The notes below the pieces were generated by a model, which was not told the origin of the DNA, did no database searches, and saw nothing but the letters and a program-made list of their open reading frames with translations. A DNA stretch of 64,000 nucleotides from Breoghania sp. L-A4 (GTDB lineage Bacteria; Pseudomonadota; Alphaproteobacteria; Rhizobiales; Stappiaceae), in NCBI RefSeq assembly GCF_003432385.1, contig NZ_CP031841.1:620001-684000 (forward strand), given 5' to 3'. The position numbers and the translations under genes were made by a program. Below, in pieces: positions 55,527 to 64,000 of this stretch (its first letter is position 1; the number at the start of each line of letters is the position of its first letter).

Positions 55527-57349
55527 ATGTATCTGTCGCGAATCAGGATTGAGAATTTTCGCAACTTCCTCGACCTTGATGTCGCACTTGGCGGCAACAT
55601 CGTCATTGTCGGTGAGAACCGCGTCGGAAAGAGCAATCTGCTCTTTGGCCTGCGCTTGATCTTCGACCCCTCACTGCCCGATAGCAGCCGGCAGCTCGGT
55701 CTCGCTGACTTCTGGGACGGGCTGGAGGAGATTACCGCCGACACCACCATCACCATCTCGGTGGAGATCAAGGATTTTGAGGAAGACCTCGACGTCCTGG
55801 CGGTACTGACCGACTACCGCCTCGACGACGACCCGGATACAGTCCGTCTTACCTATCAATTGCGCGCTCAGCCTGGCCTCGATCGCGCTCCCGCTAGTGA
55901 CGACGATTTCTCATTCGTCTGCTTCGGTGGCGAGGATGAAGCCAAGCGCTTCGGCCATGATCTTCGGCGCCGCATCACGATGGACCTGCTGCCGGCGCTT
56001 CGGGACGCCGAGGGCGATCTTGCGGCTTGGCGCCGGTCACCGCTTCGTCCCTCGTCGAAGATGCGTTCATCGGCATCGACAAGGATGCGCTCAAGGAAAT
56101 CGGAGACAAGATCGCGGAGGCAAGCGCTGCGGCGATCGACTTCGACGAGGTGAAGACGCTCGAAGCCAGTATCGCAGAGCTGTTTCTGGCAATGGCCGGA
56201 CCGAAGCAGGATGTGCATACATCGCTTGGATTCAGCGCGACCGACGCCACACGAATCAATCGGCAGATTCGGTTGCTGATTGATGAGGGGCGACGCGGCG
56301 TCGCCGACGCCAGCCTCGGCTCGGCAAATCTCATCTTCCTCACGCTAAAGCTGCTCGATCTTCAGCGCTTGATCGCTGCCAACAAGCGTGACCACTCTTT
56401 TCTCGCGATCGAAGAGCCGGAGGCGCACCTCCATCCGCATCTTCAGCGCCTAGTCTATAAACATCTGTTTGAGACGATCGTCGATGGCGAAAACGGTACC
56501 GATGGCGACGATAACAGGGACGCCGCAGGGCCGCTCTCGGTCATTCTGACCACCCACTCGCCGCATATCGCAAGCGTCGCCCCGCTGGAGTCGCTCCTGC
56601 TTCTCCGGTCGCAGTCCAACGAGGGAACGATGGGATATTCGACCGCCGAAGCGGACTTCACCAAAACCGACACCGAAGATCTTGAGCGATATCTTGATGT
56701 CACCCGAGCGGAGATGGTCTTCGCGCGCGGTGTCATTCTCGTCGAAGGCGACGCGGAGCGGTTTCTGATCCCAGCATTTGCCAAGGATATGGACATCTCG
56801 CTCGACGAGCATGGTGTGTCGGTCTGTTCAGTCGCCGGGACCAACTTCCAGCCCTACGTGAAGCTGCTTTGTGCCCTCGGCATCCCGTTCTCCGTCATCA
56901 CCGATTATGACGAAGTCGACGAGAAACCCCGCGCCTACAATCGGGCGCTCAAGCTCATTCGGATCATCGACGAGGCCGCTGGCGGTGACGACACCGACGC
57001 GGTGATCAAAGCCATAAAGGACAAGACGACCTGGAGCGAGACATTCGCCGAAATCGAGAAGTCCAGCATCTTCGTGAACTGGAGCACGCTCGAGACGGAG
57101 CTGTTCGACGGCGGCTATGCTCAGGAGATGATCGACACACTCCGCGAGCATAACTTCAGCGCCGAGCGCAAAGCGATCCTCGACGCGTGGGAAGCGAAGC
57201 CGAAGGATTTTGACGCTGACGAACTGCTCAAGATGATCGAGCAGATGGGCAAGGGCCGGTTCGCGCAAAGATTGGCGACGCGCGCACCCGGCAAGCTTGT
57301 GCCCGATTACATTGCGGATGCGATCAATCATGTCATCGGTCTCGTTTAA
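55527..57349 (+). pseudogene. OLD-family ATPase/TOPRIM nuclease (GajA-like), interrupted by an apparent 1-nt deletion
   Basis: An ABC-type ATPase followed by a TOPRIM nuclease. ATG at 55527 after GGAG-type sequence. Walker A ENRVGKSNLLFG; later signature region ADASLGSANLIFLTLKLL; Walker B LAIEEPEAHLHPHLQ; and H-loop TTHSPHIAS. TOPRIM motifs are ILVEGDAERFLIPAFA and VITDYDEVD. The frame breaks at CCC 56049-56051; adding one C gives LRPLVEDAFIGID and a 607-aa protein. It overlaps the next helicase by 20 nt. The class-2 OLD plus UvrD pair is the composition of Gabija. Confidence 0.85.
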
Positions 57350-59126
57350 TCGGGCGCTCTATCTCAGGGCGGCAGAGGATCTGCGTCCCAACGAGAAGCA
57401 GTGGCAGGCTTATGAATCAACTGGGCATTGCGTGCTGTTGGCTGGTCCTGGCAGCGGCAAGACCAAAACGCTCACGGTCAAGCTCGCCAGATTGCTCAGC
57501 GAGGATGTGGACGAGCCGCGCGGTATTGCCTGTATCACCTACAATAACGAATGCACGCGCGAGCTCGAAAACAGGTTGGACGCGCTCGGCATCACACCCG
57601 GCGGTCGCGTCTTTATCGGAACTGTCCACTCATTCTCACTCACACAAATTCTGCTGCCCTACGCCAAGGTGGCCGGGCTGGGCCTGCCCGACGAATTCAC
57701 GGTAGCGAGTCGGCAGCAAACTCGAGCCGCCTTGGTCGCCGCTCACGCCAAGGTCATCGGTGGGCCGGAGAACCCGCAGGACTGGGAGATGCGGCTCGGC
57801 CGTCATCGGCGCCGGTTCCTCAACCGCGAGCGGCCGGAATGGAAGACGCTCGATCCGCAGCTCAGTGGGCTCGTCGAAGCATATGAGGCCGAACTTCGCG
57901 CACTCGGGCTAATCGATTTTGACGACATGCCGCTCCTCGCAGTGCGTGCCCTTGCCGCGAACAAATGGCTTCGAACGGCGATGGTGGCGAAATATCCGAT
58001 CCTCGCCGTCGACGAGTATCAGGACTTGGGTCTCGCGCTCCACGGTATGGTGATGGGCCTCTGCTTCAGCGCGGGCATGCGGTTGTTCGCGGTAGGCGAT
58101 GTCGATCAGTCAATCTATGGCTTCACCGGCGCGACGCCAGAGCTGCTGCGGCGGCTTTCCGAGCGCGAGGACGTCGAGACGGTGCGACTAGGTCTTAACT
58201 ATCGCTGCGGATCGCGGATCGTCAGTGCGTCCGAATATGCGCTCGGAGAGGAGCGGGGCTACAAGGCGCCCGAGGATGCCCATGAAGGGACGATCTACTT
58301 TCACCCCTGCACAGGTGGCTATGCCGGGCAGGCACGATATCTCATCGAAGAGCTGATCCCGGAAATCCGCGAGCGTCGGCCCGACATTATTCTTGGCGAG
58401 ATCGCGGTGCTGTATCCTGCGGCATTCCTCGGCGATGATGTCGCCAACGCGGCTGCGGAATATGGCTACTCGGTGATACGGACCGACGGCAACGCGCTGT
58501 ATCCGCGCGGCAGCAGGCTGATGCGATGGCTGGAGCAATGTGCCATGTGGTGCTGCGGAGGCTGGCGATCAGGGACGCCTCGGCTGTCTCGCGTGGTGAG
58601 CGAAGGCACCAGGCTTTTTTATGAAGCCATAGCCGATGAGGATAAGCGGCTCGCTTTCCAGCGCGATCTCACCGCAGCGTTATGGGATCGGCGGGACGAG
58701 TCGCTCGGCCTCTATGATTGGCTGACAGCTCTGCGCGATGACATTATTCGATCGCAGGTCGATCTCGCCCGATCGCTCGCTGACGAATACTGCACACTGA
58801 ACGACTTCCTCGCGCGTATCGGTCCCGTCGGCGATGTCGATGATTTTCCGTTAGCCGAGTTCGCCGGAATCGGCATCGGCCTCGACCGCATCAATCTTTC
58901 GACGTTGCACAGCGCCAAGGGGCGCGAATTCGATGTAGTGATCCTGTTTGGTGCGGAGGAAGGCCGGTTGCCGCGCAACAATGCTACGGAGAACGACGTC
59001 CGCGAAGCCCGACGCCTCTTCTATGTCGGCTTCACACGCGCGAGGCATGAAATTCATCTCATGTACGGGCAGCACAACTCGTCGCGCTTCGTGACGGAAG
59101 TGCAGGAGCGCCTCGAAGGTGAATGA
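57330..59126 (+). CDS. UvrD/PcrA-type DNA helicase (GajB-like)
   Basis: 598 aa from the ATG at 57330; a frame to 57297 is longer. SF1A motifs: Walker A AGPGSGKTKTLT, motif II VDEYQDLG, motif III GDVDQSIYGFTGA, motif IV LNYRCGSRIV, motif V STLHSAKGREFDVV and motif VI RLFYVGFTRAR. The start lies inside the OLD gene, so the two are coupled. It would complete a Gabija-like defence pair, in which the OLD nuclease is controlled by nucleotide depletion and the helicase is needed for protection. Somewhat longer than typical GajB. Confidence 0.9.
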   Translation: MSSVSFNRALYLRAAEDLRPNEKQWQAYESTGHCVLLAGPGSGKTKTLTVKLARLLSEDVDEPRGIACITYNNECTRELENRLDALGITPGGRVFIGTVHSFSLTQILLPYAKVAGLGLPDEFTVASRQQTRAALVAAHAKVIGGPENPQDWEMRLGRHRRRFLNRERPEWKTLDPQLSGLVEAYEAELRALGLIDFDDMPLLAVRALAANKWLRTAMVAKYPILAVDEYQDLGLALHGMVMGLCFSAGMRLFAVGDVDQSIYGFTGATPELLRRLSEREDVETVRLGLNYRCGSRIVSASEYALGEERGYKAPEDAHEGTIYFHPCTGGYAGQARYLIEELIPEIRERRPDIILGEIAVLYPAAFLGDDVANAAAEYGYSVIRTDGNALYPRGSRLMRWLEQCAMWCCGGWRSGTPRLSRVVSEGTRLFYEAIADEDKRLAFQRDLTAALWDRRDESLGLYDWLTALRDDIIRSQVDLARSLADEYCTLNDFLARIGPVGDVDDFPLAEFAGIGIGLDRINLSTLHSAKGREFDVVILFGAEEGRLPRNNATENDVREARRLFYVGFTRARHEIHLMYGQHNSSRFVTEVQERLEGE

Positions 59127-59392
59127 TGCTGGTCAAGCTGACTCAGGCACAGCTTGCTGGCAATGGCCCTGCCGTATTTGGCGGATCTATGAAGTCCGCG
59201 CTCCCGACGTCAAGATAGGCCAGTTTGCCCGCGTTCGTCTCTAGTAAGCTTAGGGAGCTAAGCCGAACGACGCGATCTGACCTTGGCAGATCGGAATAGT
59301 GATGGCGCGAACACAGTGCCATCGTTCTCCGAATGTTCTTGCCTTCCCGGCTCAGCGTGTCTATCAATTCATGACAGATTTGAGGGGAAGGC

Positions 59393-59641
59393 GTGCGGTA
59401 CGATCGGAATTTAGCTATCGCAAGAAGACATGAAGCTCTGCTGGCGCTTATTGAGGCTGGCGGGCATTCGGCTGCAGCCCTTGCAAAGGCGCTCGGCGTT
59501 TCCGAGGCGACGATCAATCGCGATGTCAGCTTTTTGCGTAGCAGGGGGTATTCCATCACCGCGCGACGCCTCGCATCTGTTTGGGCTTTTGAATTGGATG
59601 GGTCCCGAAAAGCGCGCTCCGCAGCCAGCGAGCAACGGTAA
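59393..59641 (+). CDS. DeoR-like helix-turn-helix protein
   Basis: 82 aa, GTG start with AGGGGAAGG ribosome binding site. HTH: ALLALIEAGGHSAAALAKAL and GVSEATINRDVSFLRSRG. It has only the DNA-binding part of the DeoR type. Its TAA overlaps the methyltransferase ATG (TAATG). It is probably the controller of this three-gene operon. Confidence 0.75.
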   Translation: MRYDRNLAIARRHEALLALIEAGGHSAAALAKALGVSEATINRDVSFLRSRGYSITARRLASVWAFELDGSRKARSAASEQR

Positions 59642-62600
59642 TGACGGTTCAGCCGACCGGCGGATGGCATAAGAGCGCCGGAATAAACCACGCGCACTTT
59701 CCTAGCCTCTTTCTTTCTCCCGATGAGGTGACGCCTGCAACCCCGCAAGCGCACGTTATCCGGCATGCATTCGAGCTTCTCGAACTCGATGGCGTTTTCT
59801 GCACGGACGACGCCCCGGTCGTCTTCTTCAAGCTTGTCGAGAGCTTTGATTTGGATGAAGTGCTCGCAGCCCACAAAACGTTCTGGAATCACGGTGGTGC
59901 GCCGGTTTTGGTGTTGATATCAGGCGGACGCGCGGAGATCTACTCTGGCATGTCGCGACCGGTCCGCCGTGAAGATATCGGCACGGTCGCCCCCTCGCTC
60001 ATTACGACGCTCGAGCAATTGACCACTGCCATTCCGGAGTTCCTTCTTGCCATCGAGTCCGGCGCGTTCTTTCGGGAACACTCCCGCTCGTTCGACGCCA
60101 GCAAACGCGTCGATCGTGACCTCCTGTCCAACCTCGGCGACGTCCGCACCAAACTCAGCGAAGGAGTGCCCGACGCAATACCGATTGATGTCCTCGACGC
60201 TCTGCTCTGCCGACTCGTCTTCACGTGCTATCTTTTCGATAGAGGCGTCGTCGGCCATCGGTATCTGAAGGATCTTGGTTTAAGTCCGGCGAGGCACTTG
60301 CGAGATGTGCTTGCCCAGAGGCCGCTTTCCCAAGCGAAGGAGGGTCTTTTTAAGGTATTCAGACAGCTCAGCCAAGACTTCAATGGCGACCTGTTCAGCG
60401 ACAATATCGACGTCGAGGCGCGCCTGGTTTCGAACAATCACTTGGCGATCCTCGATGCCTTCTTCCAAGGCACTCAGGTCCGAACTGGACAGCTGTCGTT
60501 CTGGCCTTATGATTTCCAGTACATTCCGATCGAAACCATCAGCGCGATCTACGAGCATTTCCTCAAGGCCGAGGATCAGGAGGACGGGGCCTTCTACACG
60601 CCACGCTTCCTGGCCGAAATCGTGCTGGATTCCGCGCTTGAAGGCATCGGCTCGCTCCTCGGTAAGCGGTTTCTGGATCCGGCATGCGGGTCGGGGATTT
60701 TTTTGGTTGGCCTGTTCAATCGGATCGCGGAGGAATGGAAGCGGGCTAACCCGGGAGCGCGCAACGACCGCCGTGCGCAGGAGCTGAGCCGGATTCTTCA
60801 GCACAACCTGTTCGGAGTCGACATCAACGGCACGGCCTGCCGGATCGCCGCGTTTAGCCTCTACCTCGCCTATCTGGATCAGCTGTCGCCCCGTGACATC
60901 CAAGGTCTGCAGGAAAAGGGGCGCGCGCTGCCGCGCCTGATCGCCGAACCCGCCAATCCTGGCGGCCCTCAGCAGGCCGGAGAACCCCGGACGATACGTT
61001 GCGCCGACTTCTTCGACGATCAGGATTTTCCGAGGGATGTCGACCTCATCATTGGCAATCCTCCCTGGGGGAGCACGGCTGGGGCGAAGACTCACGCCGG
61101 GTTGTGGTGCGCCCGCGCTGAAAAGCCACTCCCTGATAGTCAAATCGCGGCGGCCTTCGTTTGGAAGGCAGTGGAGCATGTGTCGCACGAAGGACGAATT
61201 TCCTTCGTGCTTCCGCATGGCGTTTTATTCAACCACAGCCCCGCAGCGGTGCGCTTCCAACGAAAATGGGTTGAAGAGCACGCTATCGAGCGGGTTCTGA
61301 ATCTCGCTGACCTTCGGTTGTTCCTGTTCAGTGAGGCGATCCATCCGGCGCTAGTCGTCAATTATCGGGCGCATGCGGGAGATCCGAAACGAGATGTGAT
61401 TGAGTATCTTACGCCCAAGGCCAGCTGGACCACCACACAGGCCGAGGTGATCGTCATCGGCTCTGCTGACCGCCGCTCCATCCGGCTCGACAAGCTCCTC
61501 TCGGATCTTGACGGGCCGGACGCCCCGCAACTGTGGAGCCAGAGTTTCTGGGGCTCTCCGCGGGATCTACGCTTCATCGATCGAATGCTGCTGCAACCCC
61601 GTCTGCGCGACCTTGTGAGGCTGCCCTCCGAAGAGCCGGGTGAAAAGCGCTGGGTTCGAGCTGAAGGCTTTCAGCCGGCCGGAAAGAATGATGATCCGAA
61701 GCGCGCCAAGCGCCTCAAGCTCCCATCGCGACACTTCATCAAGGCCACGCACCCGGCCATTGACTTGTTCGCGCTACCGGAGGACGCGATCGCCCTTCCT
61801 GACGACGAAGTCCTAGTCAGGAGCCGGTCAAACACGAACACTGAGATTTTTCGTGCGCCACATGTCCTCATCACCAAGGGCTTTCAGCGGATCGCTTACG
61901 CCGACTTCGACGTCAGCTTCCGGCATGCGGTGCGGGGGATTCATGGTCCGCAGGAAGATCGCGACTTGCTCATCTTCCTCGCGGCTTATCTGCGAACCTC
62001 GCTCGCCAAATACCTCATGTTTCACACTTCCTCCAACTGGGGCATTTACCGCCCGGAGGTCCACGTCCAGGAAATCCTCCGATTGCCAATGATCCTGCCC
62101 GATGGCCATGAGGACCCGGTGGCTGCGCGCGCCATTGTGGAACAGGTTGTCAAGATTATCGACGACGCAATCGGCGTGGCCTCGATGAATTATCTTGTCC
62201 GCAACAACGCCGTCGTCGACGCAACGCGGGCGATAGAGCCACTCGTCGATCAGTATTTTGGCGTGCAGCCTTCGGAGCGGCTGCTGATCGACGATGCCAT
62301 AAACGTCATCATTCCCAGCGTGCAGCCGACCCGATCACGGGTCGGCGTCCCAACGATGACGCCGGCGACTGATGAAGTGCTGGCAGCGTATAATAAACGG
62401 CTTTGCGCGACACTAGGTCAGTGGTCGCGCGCTGATGCGGTCATTGGGCGGGTCGTGCGCTCCCAGAAGCTCGGTCTCGCGATGACGGTTATCGAACGGA
62501 CAGAAGCGCAGAGGCCGCCCGCGCCCGCCATCACGGTCGATGACATGGATGTCCTGACAACCATCGACAGGCTGCAAAAGGCTTTCCCCAGCACCAAGCG

Positions 62601-62760
62601 GACTCTCGATTTTGTACGGGGGTTGATGGTTTTTGATGGTCTAAGCCTTTACATCGTCAAGCCGGACGCATGCCGATACTGGACGCAATCCTCGGCCCTG
62701 AACGACGCTGATGAAATCGCGGGGACGCTGCTGACCTACCCGGGTCAAGCCCGTCCATGA
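59641..62760 (+). CDS. Large N6-adenine DNA methyltransferase (Eco57I/type IIG-like)
   Basis: 1039 aa. A ~300-residue N-terminal region (FELLELDGVFC, then VLISGGRAEIYSGMSRP) resembles that of large type IIG enzymes. The methyltransferase core begins GAFYTPRFLAEIVLD, motif I FLDPACGSGIFLVGLFN, and motif IV IIGNPPWG. ISFVLPHGVLFN follows. The C-terminal ~400 residues are probably for target recognition. I see no clear nuclease motif here, but a separate PD-(D/E)XK gene follows, coupled by ATGA (62757). This points to a split restriction-modification-like system. Confidence 0.88.
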   Translation: MTVQPTGGWHKSAGINHAHFPSLFLSPDEVTPATPQAHVIRHAFELLELDGVFCTDDAPVVFFKLVESFDLDEVLAAHKTFWNHGGAPVLVLISGGRAEIYSGMSRPVRREDIGTVAPSLITTLEQLTTAIPEFLLAIESGAFFREHSRSFDASKRVDRDLLSNLGDVRTKLSEGVPDAIPIDVLDALLCRLVFTCYLFDRGVVGHRYLKDLGLSPARHLRDVLAQRPLSQAKEGLFKVFRQLSQDFNGDLFSDNIDVEARLVSNNHLAILDAFFQGTQVRTGQLSFWPYDFQYIPIETISAIYEHFLKAEDQEDGAFYTPRFLAEIVLDSALEGIGSLLGKRFLDPACGSGIFLVGLFNRIAEEWKRANPGARNDRRAQELSRILQHNLFGVDINGTACRIAAFSLYLAYLDQLSPRDIQGLQEKGRALPRLIAEPANPGGPQQAGEPRTIRCADFFDDQDFPRDVDLIIGNPPWGSTAGAKTHAGLWCARAEKPLPDSQIAAAFVWKAVEHVSHEGRISFVLPHGVLFNHSPAAVRFQRKWVEEHAIERVLNLADLRLFLFSEAIHPALVVNYRAHAGDPKRDVIEYLTPKASWTTTQAEVIVIGSADRRSIRLDKLLSDLDGPDAPQLWSQSFWGSPRDLRFIDRMLLQPRLRDLVRLPSEEPGEKRWVRAEGFQPAGKNDDPKRAKRLKLPSRHFIKATHPAIDLFALPEDAIALPDDEVLVRSRSNTNTEIFRAPHVLITKGFQRIAYADFDVSFRHAVRGIHGPQEDRDLLIFLAAYLRTSLAKYLMFHTSSNWGIYRPEVHVQEILRLPMILPDGHEDPVAARAIVEQVVKIIDDAIGVASMNYLVRNNAVVDATRAIEPLVDQYFGVQPSERLLIDDAINVIIPSVQPTRSRVGVPTMTPATDEVLAAYNKRLCATLGQWSRADAVIGRVVRSQKLGLAMTVIERTEAQRPPAPAITVDDMDVLTTIDRLQKAFPSTKRTLDFVRGLMVFDGLSLYIVKPDACRYWTQSSALNDADEIAGTLLTYPGQARP

Positions 62761-63428
62761 GCTTCGGAGGCAACCCGACGGCCTGGCTGGATTTAATCGA
62801 CTCCCAGGTGCCCGACATTCTTCGCCTTATCCTCTCCACGTGGGACGAAATGCCGTCCCTTTCACCGGATGCGCTCGAAGATTCGACAACCGAAGCGCTT
62901 TGCCGAGCTCTGCGTAAGAACCGAACCAGTGCCAGCTTGCCGTTTCGCATCGACATTCAAATCGTAGAGCTCGATCCAGCCGCAGGTCAGGATCAAGGTC
63001 GAATGGACATCACGTTTTCACCAATGATTCCGCACGAGGCCTTCTACTTCTGTTTGGAGTGTAAACGCCTCAACGTCACCAACCACGGCCGACGGCGTAC
63101 CTTAGGTACAGAATACGTTACCCAAGGCATGTTCCGCTTTGTGGCTCGACAATACGGCGATCAAGTCCGTCATGGCGGCATGCTGGGCTATGTTCTTGAC
63201 AGTCGCGTCGATCTCGCAATCACCGCAGTTCAGACCGCGATCCGAGCCCGCCGTGAAGATCTTAAGATTGCCGGAGAGGGCGATCTGCGCCAATCGAGCT
63301 TCCTTCCCGAGATGGAACACGTTTTCGAGACGGCGCATATCCGTGACGAGGCGACGTCGCAATTCCTGCTACAACATATCTTCGCACCGGCGAATTTACC
63401 TAAATGGCCCGTCAGAACAGTCCCATAG
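62757..63428 (+). CDS. PD-(D/E)XK-like nuclease, partner of the methyltransferase
   Basis: 223 aa. RMDITFSP then FYFCLECKRLNV fit the D...ExK core of PD-(D/E)XK endonucleases (Asp near residue 83, ECK near 102). No family name is certain. The start is embedded in the methyltransferase stop, so the proteins are probably made together. It is probably the restriction or nuclease arm of the module. Confidence 0.7.
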   Translation: MSFGGNPTAWLDLIDSQVPDILRLILSTWDEMPSLSPDALEDSTTEALCRALRKNRTSASLPFRIDIQIVELDPAAGQDQGRMDITFSPMIPHEAFYFCLECKRLNVTNHGRRRTLGTEYVTQGMFRFVARQYGDQVRHGGMLGYVLDSRVDLAITAVQTAIRARREDLKIAGEGDLRQSSFLPEMEHVFETAHIRDEATSQFLLQHIFAPANLPKWPVRTVP

Positions 63429-63655
63429 CTGGATTTAACAGACCAACCGACCTGCGTCTGAACGAGCGGCCGGTTTCGGGATCAGCAAACGGCAACGGGA
63501 ATGGCGAAAACGGGGGCGCAAAGCGGTCATTATGCGGAATGCTACCGACCTGCCGTTATGGTCCGAAAGTGTCGGCGCAGGCCCTCCGACCAGAAGGTTT
63601 CGAATGCGCCGGGAGCTGGCTTGTCGCAATGGTCGCTTGTGGAGTTTTCTGGGCT
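63429..63655. other. Short gap before the integrase
   Basis: About 230 bp between the nuclease and the convergent integrase. No ORF is supported. Confidence 0.35.
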
Positions 63656-64000
63656 CTATTCTGCTTTATGTTCGCGCGCCAATTTAGCGCCAGCTTGCAT
63701 GGCCAACCTCTTGCGATCCGCGGCTCGTGTGTACAGTTCTGCCATCTTGGATGAACTCCATCCGAATACCGCCATAAGCTCCGACGTCGTTGCTCCTTGC
63801 TCGGCTGCGAGAGTAGCGGCTGCTTTACGCATCCCATGCGCCGAGCCCGTAACGCCTGCAGCCTCGCACTTTTTGCGGAACCAGTTGCCAAACCCTGCTG
63901 CCGAGAACGGCTTTCCGAACTCGGTTACAAGAAACACCGTATCACCAGTGCTGGTGGCCTCGATCGAGGCTTGTAGCGCTGGCAAAATCGGTAGCGTAAT
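63656..64000 (-). CDS. Tyrosine recombinase C-terminus, runs beyond window
   Basis: The frame is open to base 64000. FLVTEFGKPFSAAGFGNWFRK, then AHGMRKAAATLAAEQG (HxxR), GWSSSKMAELYTRAADRKRL with catalytic Tyr. This is typical of alphaproteobacterial island integrases. It is a second, different integrase from the satellite one and may mobilise the defence-type island. Confidence 0.88.
   Translation of the reverse strand: MTLPILPALQASIEATSTGDTVFLVTEFGKPFSAAGFGNWFRKKCEAAGVTGSAHGMRKAAATLAAEQGATTSELMAVFGWSSSKMAELYTRAADRKRLAMQAGAKLAREHKAE

Noticed and set aside
55527-59126. Ordinary AddAB/RecBCD or UvrD repair genes
   Set aside because: The OLD-type ATPase-TOPRIM fusion coupled to an SF1 helicase is not the AddAB layout, and the setting is an accessory island.
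59143-59892. 249-aa minus-strand frame
   Set aside because: Overlaps the HTH and methyltransferase genes and has no motif; the plus-strand genes have overlaps and family motifs.
1-64000. CRISPR array
   Set aside because: No regularly spaced repeats with unique spacers were seen.

Overview
The window looks like the chromosome of a GC-rich alphaproteobacterium of the order Hyphomicrobiales (Rhizobiales). The minus-strand order rpmH-rnpA-yidC-engB-argB, the PutA/HrpB/Glk/MgsA neighbourhood and the BMP-type nucleoside uptake locus fit that order. Stappiaceae or a relative is a guess from gene content only.

Core half (1-40202). The 3' part of putA is followed by a convergent mgsA-glk-hrpB operon whose genes overlap by 4 nt (ATGA). 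Two tandem DUF1194 (VWA-like) secreted proteins follow. From 9079 to 24527 lies a long plus-strand nucleoside uptake and salvage locus: a SorC/DeoR-type regulator, two tandem BMP-type binding proteins, an ABC ATPase, two permeases, cytidine deaminase, purine nucleoside phosphorylase, deoC, deoA, deoB, a PhyH-type Fe(II)/2-oxoglutarate dioxygenase, adenosine deaminase, a URC4/DUF1688 protein and uracil phosphoribosyltransferase. Together they import nucleosides, deaminate or phosphorolyse them, and send ribose or deoxyribose phosphate to glycolysis and bases to salvage. Then come an SDR behind a perfect palindrome, a HAD pyrimidine nucleotidase, a LOG-family protein, a Lon-like protease with a USP-like partner, argB-engB-yidC-rnpA-rpmH, a TVP38 membrane protein with an FAD disulfide oxidoreductase, and an orphan histidine kinase.

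Satellite-like element (40235-52052). It is integrated in the 3' end of tRNA-Arg(ACG) and bounded by a 45/43-bp direct repeat of the tRNA. In about 11.8 kb it holds an integrase, a RepA-like helicase, Nu1/GpA terminase, a lambda-type portal, a fused prohead protease-capsid protein, a gpW-like connector and a DUF2190 protein, but no recognisable tail or lysis genes. This is the layout of a capsid-forming phage satellite. An AT-rich XRE regulator and four-helix membrane protein sit inside as cargo.

Defence-type island (52053 to beyond 64000). It holds small orphan ORFs, an AT-rich 436-aa orphan protein, an IS1380-type transposase remnant, a Gabija-like pair (OLD ATPase-TOPRIM plus UvrD-type helicase), a coupled HTH / N6-adenine methyltransferase / PD-(D/E)XK operon, and the C-terminus of another tyrosine recombinase at the window edge.

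Data quality. At least ten genes are each interrupted by one apparently missing base, nearly always in or next to a short homopolymer. Restoring one base repairs every frame, so these are probably sequencing undercalls rather than true pseudogenes.
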